Source of the DNA: CALSMU01 sp963926405
GTDB taxonomy: Bacteria > Bacteroidota > Bacteroidia > Flavobacteriales_D > Parvicellaceae
Direction: 5' to 3'
Length of the DNA: 9,537 nt
NCBI GenBank assembly: GCA_963926405.1
Contig: CAWUXI010000109.1
Location: 1-9,537 of the forward strand
The notes beneath the pieces were generated by a model. That model was given only the letters and a program-made list of their open reading frames with translations, ran no database searches and was not told the origin of the DNA. Numbering within the stretch: the first letter of the stretch is position 1; each line of letters opens with the position of its first letter. Positions 1 through 6,310 of this stretch are shown here, piece after piece. The position numbers were made by a program, and so were the translations under genes.

Positions 1-2220
1 AAACTGTTGTGTCCCATTGATACTTAGATCATGAAGCTTGGGACAAAATTCAGCACAGTTTTCAAAGCCTCCAAACCAATGTCCGGTAGTTCTAGTCTTA
101 ACAGTGTATTGTGTTGCGCTTGGGTTTAAATCAACATCAACAGCCGGCATAGAAATGTCGTTTGCAATATTTGAATGTTGATAATCGCCTAGCCAAATTG
201 TTTCAAAGTCGACTACATCTCTTGGCGGAGTTCCGTGAATCATAATAAATTTGACGTCAATTAGCTCTTGTTGATTTCCTGCAGAAAACTCAACCGTATC
301 GTGAAACAATGGTTTATAATCTGTTACATCATAAACCCATCTGAATCCATTTACCCCTAAACTAAGGCCTATTCCGTAGGGCGTAACATAGTTTTGAATC
401 TGATGTGTTGTTTGGTTATATGTGTTTACAAACATCCCGTCAGGCGCTATATAGGTTGAATCGATTACTATTCCATTAGTATCGAAGGTGTAGGATTGTC
501 CTGGCAGCCAGCCGTAGGTTGTGTCAACCGGCGAAGAGGCAATTCCAGCAACGTTCATATCAACTGAAGTAGTAGTTTCAATAATAGAAACTTGGTGGTG
601 TTCTACAGAATCAATAACTAAAGCCGAATCAAGGTGCGAGGTGTAAACTCCCTGAATAAAAGTAATATTTGGCCGATTCGTAGATTGTAAAATGTTTGAA
701 TTTACGTCACAAGCGGTTTCCATATTCCAGGCAGGAAGTCCCATTAATTGGGCGTCATGTCCATTAGCGCTATAATCTGCCGCTACCGTTCCGGTTAAAT
801 CATCAAAATTATAAGCGGCCTGGAGGTTGGCTATATTAGGATGGGTTCCGTCTACAGATTTATTCATCCAATCTTGAATCGTTGTTTGTTCGAGTGCAGC
901 ATTCCAAACCCTAAATTCATCGATATAACCATCGTATCTTCCTGAATAATCATTTTGTCCAGGTCCGCCGACCTTAAAGGTTTCTATTCCTGCCATAGTT
1001 CTTGTCAAGCCTGCTCCAGAAGTAAATACATTTCCGTTTAAATAAACGACCATGTCTCCCGTTACAGCGTTCTTGGTAAATGCCCAATGGTTCCATTGGC
1101 CAGAAAAATCGGATGAATTGGCAGCTTCATCAACTCTATCGTAAGAGTTCGTTCCACTGTTTCCTGCGTCCCAGTAGACTCTGCTATTGCTCCAAGGAAG
1201 GTGTGAGTTAACAACTCGATAGCCATTTGCATCTCTTCCCTCAAAAATATATGAGTTCATCGGCATTACGTTTGGGTCGCCATAACACCAAAATGAAACC
1301 GTAATTTGATCAGAAATATTTGAAAAAGCCGCCGAAGGAACCTCAACATAGTCTCCACTTCCAAAATCTAAATAACCATTGTCGGAACCTGTTATTCCAG
1401 AATTAAAACCAGCTGCATCTCCAGAAACTGAAAAGTCACTTCCTGTTGATGTATTTTCAAAGCAAAGCTCTACAACTAAATTGGAGGTCCCGTCCCATGT
1501 AAATGGAGTGTGAAAGTTAAAATTCGCAGTTCCAACAGAAGCGATACTTGTATTAATATTGTACACTTCTTGTAGTCCCGTTTCGTAAGATGCCGGTGTT
1601 AGCTCGTTTAGCGTAGTATGCTTTATGCGAATCTTTAGGTTATTGATCTCTGGGCCCAAAGCCGTTACTTCAAGCGCAAGCTTATTAATAGATCCTGCAA
1701 TAATTCCTGCAGCAGTTAGTTCACTAGCGGTAAATATATATTGTGCTTTCCCTGTTCTGTTGGAAGTATTAAACACCTCCGTTAAAGATGTTACTCCTAC
1801 TCCAGCCGTTCCGCTTGTTTCAGATGTTGTTACATCATATACAGGAAAATATTGATACGAATGATTGTAATCATAAATTGGATTACTAACATAAAAGATC
1901 GTGTCGGGGTTTGTGTTCCCTAAATAATAATAGGATGATCCAACATTTTCGTGCTGATATAAATTCGTGTAGGTTGTATAATCCCATTCTCCACAAGCAT
2001 ATCCATCTTGAGTAGTTGCAGCATCACATTTAAGTGTGTAATACATTAATATTTTAGAATAGGTGTTTGTCTCGCTGGGAAAAACGTACCACCCTCTTCT
2101 TTTAGTAATATCAGAAAACTCAAGGGTTTGCACAACTGTTGTATCTCCAATGTTTTGCGCTATAATTGAAGGTAATTCTATAAATATTAAAAGTAGGGCA
2201 ATTAGAATTGTCTTTTTCAT
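1..2220 (-). CDS. Secreted PNGase F-related protein with LamG-like insertion (partial, C-terminus outside window)
   Basis: The reading frame is open from ATG at 2220 to the window edge (740 codons), so the C-terminus, where a type IX secretion signal would be expected, is not visible. Residues 1-21 form a Sec signal peptide (MKKTILIALLLIF... ending SIIA). Residues 40-90 match the start of the PNGase F N-domain, including CGEWDY at 76-81. Residues about 150-270 form a beta-sandwich common in Bacteroidota secreted proteins (AQYIFTASELTAAG; WDGTSNLVVELCFEN). Residues about 275-490 look like a LamG/concanavalin-type domain (GYLDFGSGDYVEVPS; WNHWAFTKN; DGYIDEFRVWNAAL). Residues about 610-740 return to PNGase F (VTPYGIG, DVTDYKP, GTPPRDV, then NCAEFCPKLHDLSING from 721). 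By recalled alignment, D80 matches catalytic Asp60 and E724 matches Glu206 of PNGase F. Such enzymes cleave N-glycans from asparagine; activity here is inferred. The family assignment is secure, the substrate is unknown. Confidence 0.88.
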   Translation of the reverse strand, partial: MKKTILIALLLIFIELPSIIAQNIGDTTVVQTLEFSDITKRRGWYVFPSETNTYSKILMYYTLKCDAATTQDGYACGEWDYTTYTNLYQHENVGSSYYYLGNTNPDTIFYVSNPIYDYNHSYQYFPVYDVTTSETSGTAGVGVTSLTEVFNTSNRTGKAQYIFTASELTAAGIIAGSINKLALEVTALGPEINNLKIRIKHTTLNELTPASYETGLQEVYNINTSIASVGTANFNFHTPFTWDGTSNLVVELCFENTSTGSDFSVSGDAAGFNSGITGSDNGYLDFGSGDYVEVPSAAFSNISDQITVSFWCYGDPNVMPMNSYIFEGRDANGYRVVNSHLPWSNSRVYWDAGNSGTNSYDRVDEAANSSDFSGQWNHWAFTKNAVTGDMVVYLNGNVFTSGAGLTRTMAGIETFKVGGPGQNDYSGRYDGYIDEFRVWNAALEQTTIQDWMNKSVDGTHPNIANLQAAYNFDDLTGTVAADYSANGHDAQLMGLPAWNMETACDVNSNILQSTNRPNITFIQGVYTSHLDSALVIDSVEHHQVSIIETTTSVDMNVAGIASSPVDTTYGWLPGQSYTFDTNGIVIDSTYIAPDGMFVNTYNQTTHQIQNYVTPYGIGLSLGVNGFRWVYDVTDYKPLFHDTVEFSAGNQQELIDVKFIMIHGTPPRDVVDFETIWLGDYQHSNIANDISMPAVDVDLNPSATQYTVKTRTTGHWFGGFENCAEFCPKLHDLSINGTQQF

Positions 2221-2250
2221 CTCTGCTTAATTCGGTTTATTTTGCGCTAA

Positions 2251-2261
2251 TATAAAGGTAA
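2251..2261 (-). promoter_or_regulatory. Candidate -7 promoter element of the PNGase-like gene
   Basis: Read on the minus strand this is TTACCTTTATA, which contains TACCTTTA, one base from the Bacteroidota -7 consensus TAnnTTTG. It lies about 30 bases upstream of the ATG at 2220. A T-rich stretch lies upstream, but no TTTG sits at the usual spacing; the nearest is about 28 bases away. A 6-bp inverted repeat, AACTAT/ATAGTT at 2260-2265 and 2275-2280, overlaps its edge. The same 13 bases (tataaaggtaact on the plus strand) occur upstream of the gene ending at 6311, which strengthens the call. Confidence 0.45.
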
Positions 2262-2327
2262 CTATCTTAAAAAAATAGTTGATTATTACAAAGGTTTGAA
2301 TTCCTAACTAGGTGTTAATAACTGGTT

Positions 2328-3005
2328 TTAGGGTTTTAAACCTTCTACCACCAGCACAAATTCTCCTTTTGGCGCCTTTTCTTGAAAATGAAGCAAAACC
2401 TCAGAAAGCGTTCCTCTAACATTTTCCTCATAAATTTTCGTCAACTCTCTTGTTGCTGAGCACTTTCGTTCTGCCCCAAAAACTTCAATAAATTGTTCAA
2501 TGGCTTTAACTACTCTGTAAGGCGATTCATAAAAAATTATGGTTCGTGACTCCTCCTTAAGTGCGTCTAGGCGTTTTTTTCTTCCTTTTTTATGGGGTAA
2601 AAAACCTTCAAATAAAAACCTGTCACATGGAAGGCCTGAGTTTACTAAAGCAGGGACAAAAGCCGTAGCTCCAGGCAAGGTTTCTACCTCAACGCCTTTT
2701 TCTATACAGGCTCTTACCAACAAGAACCCTGGGTCTGAAATTGCAGGAGTTCCCGCATCACTTACCAATGCAAAAACATTTTCTGTAGAAGACAGTTCAT
2801 CCACTAATTGCTCTACAATTTTATGCTCGTTATGCAAATGAAAGGAGCGTTGAGGGGTCCCAATCTGAAGATGTTTAAGTAATTTTCCGCTTGTCCGCGT
2901 GTCTTCAGCTAAAATTAGGTTCGCCTCCTTTAATACGCGAATAGCACGAAGGGTTATATCTTCTAAATTCCCTATAGGGGTTGGCACAACAATTAGTTTT
3001 CCCAT
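2328..3005 (-). CDS. rsmI: 16S rRNA (cytidine1402-2'-O)-methyltransferase RsmI
   Basis: RsmI uses S-adenosylmethionine to methylate the 2'-O-ribose of C1402 in 16S rRNA, in the decoding centre of the small subunit. The 225 residues carry the family motifs: PTPIGNLEDIT (8-18), AEDTRTSGKLLKH (33-45), SDAGTPAISDPG (82-93), LPGATAFVPALVNSGLP and FEGFLPHKKGRKKRL, ending in EFVLVVEG. The tetrapyrrole-methylase fold is complete. The protein is shorter than E. coli RsmI (about 286 residues) because it lacks the C-terminal extension, which is usual in Bacteroidota. The start is ATG at 3003-3005. The preceding ORF stops one base upstream (3007-3009), so the gene is probably co-transcribed and translationally coupled. 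I see no convincing terminator after its stop. Confidence 0.95.
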   Translation of the reverse strand: MGKLIVVPTPIGNLEDITLRAIRVLKEANLILAEDTRTSGKLLKHLQIGTPQRSFHLHNEHKIVEQLVDELSSTENVFALVSDAGTPAISDPGFLLVRACIEKGVEVETLPGATAFVPALVNSGLPCDRFLFEGFLPHKKGRKKRLDALKEESRTIIFYESPYRVVKAIEQFIEVFGAERKCSATRELTKIYEENVRGTLSEVLLHFQEKAPKGEFVLVVEGLKP

Positions 3006-3006
3006 T

Positions 3007-3231
3007 TTAAGATCTTATTAGCACAATATAGTCCTGTAATATTGTTTTTAAAAATGTGACTTTGTTTTTTGGTACAGCTGCAATATTAAGCTTTTCACTG
3101 ACTAATTTCGTTAATTCTGTAATCAACTCTTTATGTCGTTTATTTGGGTAGCTTCTCAAGCTGTCTATTGCGTTTTTAACCAACAACCTGTTATCATCCC
3201 ACAACTGATCTATTTGTGGGTAAAATAACAA
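3007..3231 (-). CDS. Small ORF of unknown function, possibly the 3' part of a broken gene
   Basis: An open frame of 74 codons ends one base before rsmI. I do not recognise the product. It is predicted helical and basic, with alternating hydrophobic positions (for example WDDNRLLVKNAIDSL and HKELITELTKLVSEKL), so it reads like protein rather than random DNA. No ATG exists in the frame: the only usable start is TTG at 3231, and an in-frame TAA lies upstream at 3262-3264. A ten-codon ATG frame (MADPIFKKVK, 3288-3290 down to TAA at 3258-3260) lies just upstream in another frame; one single-base shift would join the two. It may be a short gene with a TTG start, a frameshifted remnant, or non-coding. 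Confidence 0.35.
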   Translation of the reverse strand: MLFYPQIDQLWDDNRLLVKNAIDSLRSYPNKRHKELITELTKLVSEKLNIAAVPKNKVTFLKTILQDYIVLIRS

Positions 3232-3344
3232 ATGCCTAGAGGTTAAGTCCCGAGGGATTATTTAACTTTCTTGAAGATTGGGTCAGCCATAAACACAATA
3301 CATTTGTTTTTTGATACACGCGCGAGTTGTTTTTTAATGTTTTG

Positions 3345-4391
3345 CTATTTATTGTTTAAAATGTTCGTCTGAATATTTATTGACTCCTCGTGAATTATCT
3401 TTAATATCTTTTGGATAAGTTCTTCAGAAACCCCTACCGAGCGGGCTATTTTCCTTCGGTCATTAATTATTTTTTCCCATCTATCTGCTTGTAAAATTGT
3501 TATATCATTGTCCTTTTTATGAATTCCTATTTCCTCTACTGCGGCCATTCTTGTTGATAAAAGGTTAATTATTTCTTCATCTAGGCCGTCAATCTTATTT
3601 CGCAGAACAGTTAACTTCTTTTTTAATCCCGTGTTATTAATCTCTGGTTGTCTAACTACAATTTTAGATAAAATATCTTGCAATTGTTTTGGGGTTATTT
3701 GTTGCTCTGAATCACTTAATGCGCTGTCCGGGTCAAAATGGCTCTCTATCATTAAGCCGTCCATTTCTAGGTCCAAGGCTTTCTGTGAGATGGCCCCAAT
3801 CATAGCCCTATTACCTCCAATATGACTTGGATCACAAATTATTGGAACTTCGGGGAAAATTCTCATAAGTTCTATGGGTATTTCCCATTTTGGCGTATTC
3901 CTATAAGCTGACTTTTCAAAACTAGAGAAGCCTCTATGAATTACTTTTATGTCACTAACTCCTGCTTGTGATATTCGTTCAATCGCTCCAATCCATAATT
4001 GTAAATCTGGATTTATGGGGTTTTTTATCATTACGGGAACAGCGACACCTTTTAGTGCGTCAGCTATTTCTTGAACAGAAAAAGGGTTAGCTACTGTTCT
4101 AGCGCCCATCCATAGTATATCTATACCGCTTTTTAACGCAAGTTCGACATGTTTAGCATTAGCAACTTCAGTAGCAACCGGTAGGCTTATTTCCTGCCCC
4201 ACTGTTTTTAACCACTTTAAGCCCGCTTCTCCAACCCCTTCAAACGAATTGGGGCGAGTACGGGGCTTCCAAATACCCGCTCGTAAGCAGTCAATTGAAC
4301 AATGCTTAACCAGTTGTTGCGCTGTCTCTAGTAGTTGCTCTTCAGTTTCAGCACTACAAGGCCCGCTAATTATATATGGCTTCTTCTTCAC
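3345..4391 (-). CDS. Bifunctional 3-deoxy-7-phosphoheptulonate synthase / chorismate mutase
   Basis: The N-terminal domain (about 1-245) condenses phosphoenolpyruvate with erythrose 4-phosphate, the first step of the shikimate pathway. It is of the KDO8P-synthase-like class: ISGPCSAE (8-15), KPRTRP (42-47), MIKNP (121-125), CDPSHIGGNR (186-195) and ESHFDPD (216-222). The C-terminal AroQ chorismate mutase domain (about 258-340) converts chorismate to prephenate. R264, R281, K292 and R304 keep the spacing of E. coli residues R11, R28, K39 and R51. The length of 348 is near normal for this fusion, which is common in Bacteroidota. The start is GTG at 4389-4391; the frame upstream has no ATG before a TAA at 4416-4418, so the start must overlap the preceding gene, here by 26 bases. 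Other aromatic-pathway genes are absent from the window. The fusion suggests feedback of the synthase through the mutase domain, as known in Bacillus; that is inference. Confidence 0.95.
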   Translation of the reverse strand: MKKKPYIISGPCSAETEEQLLETAQQLVKHCSIDCLRAGIWKPRTRPNSFEGVGEAGLKWLKTVGQEISLPVATEVANAKHVELALKSGIDILWMGARTVANPFSVQEIADALKGVAVPVMIKNPINPDLQLWIGAIERISQAGVSDIKVIHRGFSSFEKSAYRNTPKWEIPIELMRIFPEVPIICDPSHIGGNRAMIGAISQKALDLEMDGLMIESHFDPDSALSDSEQQITPKQLQDILSKIVVRQPEINNTGLKKKLTVLRNKIDGLDEEIINLLSTRMAAVEEIGIHKKDNDITILQADRWEKIINDRRKIARSVGVSEELIQKILKIIHEESINIQTNILNNK

Positions 4392-5301
4392 TTGGTGTTT
4401 TTTCCCATTTTTTAATTAAAAACCTCCTATATATATCATTTTTTTTTAAATTTTCTCCTACCTCATACTTCGAAAAAGTAGCCTTTTTATTTAAATAAGC
4501 GCTCCCTCTAATGGCGTATTTCTCTCCTTTTGTAATCAACATTAACTTGGTTAATACTGCTAAACTATCTTCTAAACAACTACAATCGTTAGTGTAACTA
4601 AAGGAAACTTCCGCGATAGTATCCTTATCAATATCTGTTAGTTCTATGGATTCTATATTATGATTTGAAAACACATCTAAATCACAATTTTTCACATAAT
4701 CGGTTAGTTTTATAACCTGAATAAACTCATTTTCGACCTTCAAAAAGTGATATATATACAAATGAGTGCTATTCGTTTTTGTGTCGCTTAAAACGGATCT
4801 AATAAGCAGGTTTTCTCCTTTTTTATCATTCCATCGAAAACCATCAACAACATTCCCCCAAACTGTTTCCTTTTTTTTAAAATTAATAACATCATATTTA
4901 AATAATTGAAGTACTGTATTCGGACTAGGATTGTAAACAACTTCTCCTGAGGCTACTTTTTGTTTTTTGACTTCAATATACCAGCTAAATAAAGTAATAG
5001 TATCTTTATTAAACTTGCCTCTTGTTTGATTAAAATCATCTGGGAAAATTAATTTTCCCACGTTATTGTCACCTATATCAATTGTTTTAACAAAGGCCGT
5101 TTTTGCATTATAAATAACAAATTTTGCTGTATATAAACCACTTTCTCCCCATGTGTCTTGAATTGAAAATTCAAAATCTTTAGAAACACCATAATGCCAT
5201 GTTTGGCTGTATGGAGAGATAGTATAGGTTAATAAAAAAAGGCTAAAAACACTTTTAAAGAGAGCGCTTTTAGCCTTTATCCTTTTTTTAAAACTATACA
5301 T
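4366..5301 (-). CDS. Secreted protein resembling the M949_RS01915 family (putative surface polysaccharide-related)
   Basis: This 311-residue protein starts with a basic n-region (MYSFKKRIKAKSALFK) and a hydrophobic stretch to about residue 33 (ISPYSQ), a likely Sec signal peptide, so it should be exported. The most telling segment is residues 218-266: IELTDIDKDTIAEVSFSY, then CSCLEDS, LMLITKGE and KYAIRG. This resembles the Bacteroidota family named M949_RS01915, linked to surface polysaccharide in Riemerella by name only. FRWNDKKGEN (155-164) fits the same family. The DIDKDTIAEVSF stretch also recalls FG-GAP/VCBS-type repeats. I see no catalytic motif. It begins 14 bases after the response regulator stop and overlaps the DAHP synthase start by 26 bases, so it is the middle gene of a tight unit. 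Codons 8-22 form a terminator-like hairpin. Exact function unknown. Confidence 0.75.
   Translation of the reverse strand: MYSFKKRIKAKSALFKSVFSLFLLTYTISPYSQTWHYGVSKDFEFSIQDTWGESGLYTAKFVIYNAKTAFVKTIDIGDNNVGKLIFPDDFNQTRGKFNKDTITLFSWYIEVKKQKVASGEVVYNPSPNTVLQLFKYDVINFKKKETVWGNVVDGFRWNDKKGENLLIRSVLSDTKTNSTHLYIYHFLKVENEFIQVIKLTDYVKNCDLDVFSNHNIESIELTDIDKDTIAEVSFSYTNDCSCLEDSLAVLTKLMLITKGEKYAIRGSAYLNKKATFSKYEVGENLKKNDIYRRFLIKKWEKTPSEEEAIYN
5231..5278 (-). terminator. Terminator-like hairpin with T-tract inside the signal-peptide codons (possible attenuator)
   Basis: Read on the minus strand, AAAGGCTAAAA (5278-5268) and TTTTAGCCTTT (5248-5238) are perfect 11-base inverted repeats with a 19-base loop, followed directly by more T residues and TATT. 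That is the form of an intrinsic terminator in the direction of transcription. Only four of the eleven pairs are G:C, so the stem is weak. It lies within codons 8-22 of the gene starting at 5301. Translating ribosomes would cover it, so termination would depend on poor translation of that gene. Activity is inferred. Confidence 0.4.
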
Positions 5302-5315
5302 TTTCCCGTATAATT

Positions 5316-6068
5316 TTATATTAAATTAATTCTATTAATCAATTCTTCCTTATAAGATCCTCCTATTGGAATAATTTTATTACTCTCCTCTAAAATAAGG
5401 TTTGGGTACTCAATTTGTGAAATTTTATCCAACCTTACAATATACGATCTATGGACCCTCAAAAAGAAGTCTTGCGGCATTTTTCGCTCGATATCTTTCA
5501 TTGTTGAATGAATTGTAAAGCGTTTGTTGAGAGCGTTAATTACTACATAATCTTTCAGCGCTTCAATAAAAAATATATCTTTTGTATTAAGCTTAATTAA
5601 TCTTGATTTGCTCTTAACAAAAATATACTCTTTGTTTTCTTTATTTTCAATAATATTATAAAGCATATCTCTCTCTTTTAATACTTCCAGCTCCTTACTG
5701 TGTTTATAAAAAGCCATTTCAATAGACGTTTGAAGATCAATTTCTTTAAATGGTTTAATTATATAAGCGTAAGGCTCGGTAACTTTTGCTTTATATAAGG
5801 TGTTTTCGTCTGCATAAGCTGTTAAGAATATGATAGGAATATTATGAGATTCTTTAATCCTAGTAGACGCTTCAATCCCGTTTATATCGCCTTTGAGCAT
5901 AATATCCATTAATATAATATCAGGTAATTTCTCGTTACAAAACTCAATTGCTTTTTGTCCAGTAGCTGCAACACCAGCAACATTATATCCTAGTTTTTTT
6001 AAGCTATATTGAATGTCTTTTGACACTATACTTTCATCTTCAACGACTAATACATTTATTTTACCCAT
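5316..6068 (-). CDS. LytTR-family response regulator (REC-LytTR)
   Basis: A two-domain regulator of the LytR/AlgR type. Numbered from the ATG at 6068, the receiver domain (about 4-120) has the acidic pair E10-D11, the phosphoacceptor D55 in DIILMDIML, T83 in FLTAYAD, and K105 in YIIKPF. A linker with charged coiled-coil character (about 120-145) leads to a LytTR DNA-binding domain (about 146-250): FVKSKSRLIKL, IFFIEALKDYVVI, FLRVHRSYIVRLDKI and IPIGGSYKEEL. A TTG three codons earlier (6077) would also be open, but the ATG places the first beta strand at a normal distance and I prefer it. No histidine kinase is adjacent, so its partner is elsewhere. It heads a unit with the genes down to rsmI. 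LytTR regulators often control envelope functions, which suits the secreted product of the next gene, but the target is unknown. Confidence 0.93.
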   Translation of the reverse strand: MGKINVLVVEDESIVSKDIQYSLKKLGYNVAGVAATGQKAIEFCNEKLPDIILMDIMLKGDINGIEASTRIKESHNIPIIFLTAYADENTLYKAKVTEPYAYIIKPFKEIDLQTSIEMAFYKHSKELEVLKERDMLYNIIENKENKEYIFVKSKSRLIKLNTKDIFFIEALKDYVVINALNKRFTIHSTMKDIERKMPQDFFLRVHRSYIVRLDKISQIEYPNLILEESNKIIPIGGSYKEELINRINLI

Positions 6069-6088
6069 AGAAGACAATTAAATACCTA

Positions 6089-6121
6089 TTAAATTACTTT
6101 TGAATTGTAAAGTTAAACAAA
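6089..6121 (-). promoter_or_regulatory. Candidate promoter of the LytTR regulator unit
   Basis: On the minus strand, TTTG (6121-6118) is followed after 21 bases by TAATTTAA (6096-6089). This fits the Bacteroidota arrangement of TTTG, about 19-21 bases, then TAnnTTTG, apart from the final bases. The -7 element lies 20 bases from the ATG at 6068, giving a short leader. Between the elements is an inverted repeat, ACTTT-N8-AAAGT (6096-6113), a possible operator. Confidence 0.5.
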
Positions 6122-6159
6122 AATATTGTTCCTGTCTTATTAATTAAATTAATATCACC

Positions 6160-6188
6160 ATCTAAGCAATTAACAAGTATCTAAGCAA
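6160..6188. repeat. 10-bp direct repeat ATCTAAGCAA upstream of the response regulator
   Basis: ATCTAAGCAA occurs at 6160-6169 and exactly again at 6179-6188, with 9 bases between and a 19-base period. It lies about 40-70 bases upstream of the candidate -33 element of the LytTR regulator. LytTR proteins bind pairs of short direct repeats on one face of the helix, usually with a period near 21 bases, so this could be an autoregulatory site. The bases do not clearly match the published LytTR consensus. Confidence 0.4.
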
Positions 6189-6310
6189 GCAACATCAATT
6201 TTATTTTTTACTATACTTTTTATTGGTGGTGCAGAAATAAGGTGTGCTGGTTTTAAAAAAATAGCTGAATATCCATACTACCAAAAAAACCATTTTAAAC
6301 TAGTCGTTTA

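Noticed and set aside
2303..2312. Palindrome CCTAACTAGG after rsmI, considered as a terminator.
   Set aside because: Four-base arms, two-base loop and no T-tract.
2539..2841. Open frame of 100 codons on the plus strand.
   Set aside because: It lies fully opposite rsmI and its product has no recognisable features.
3310..3345. GCGCG-containing stretch next to a T-run after the DAHP synthase gene, considered as a terminator.
   Set aside because: The arms around CGCGCG do not pair beyond a few bases, so no stable hairpin forms.
6249..6291. Inverted repeat GGTTTT/AAAACC downstream of the YwqK-type gene, considered as its terminator.
   Set aside because: Arms are only 6 bases with a 31-base loop, and no T-tract follows in the transcribed direction.
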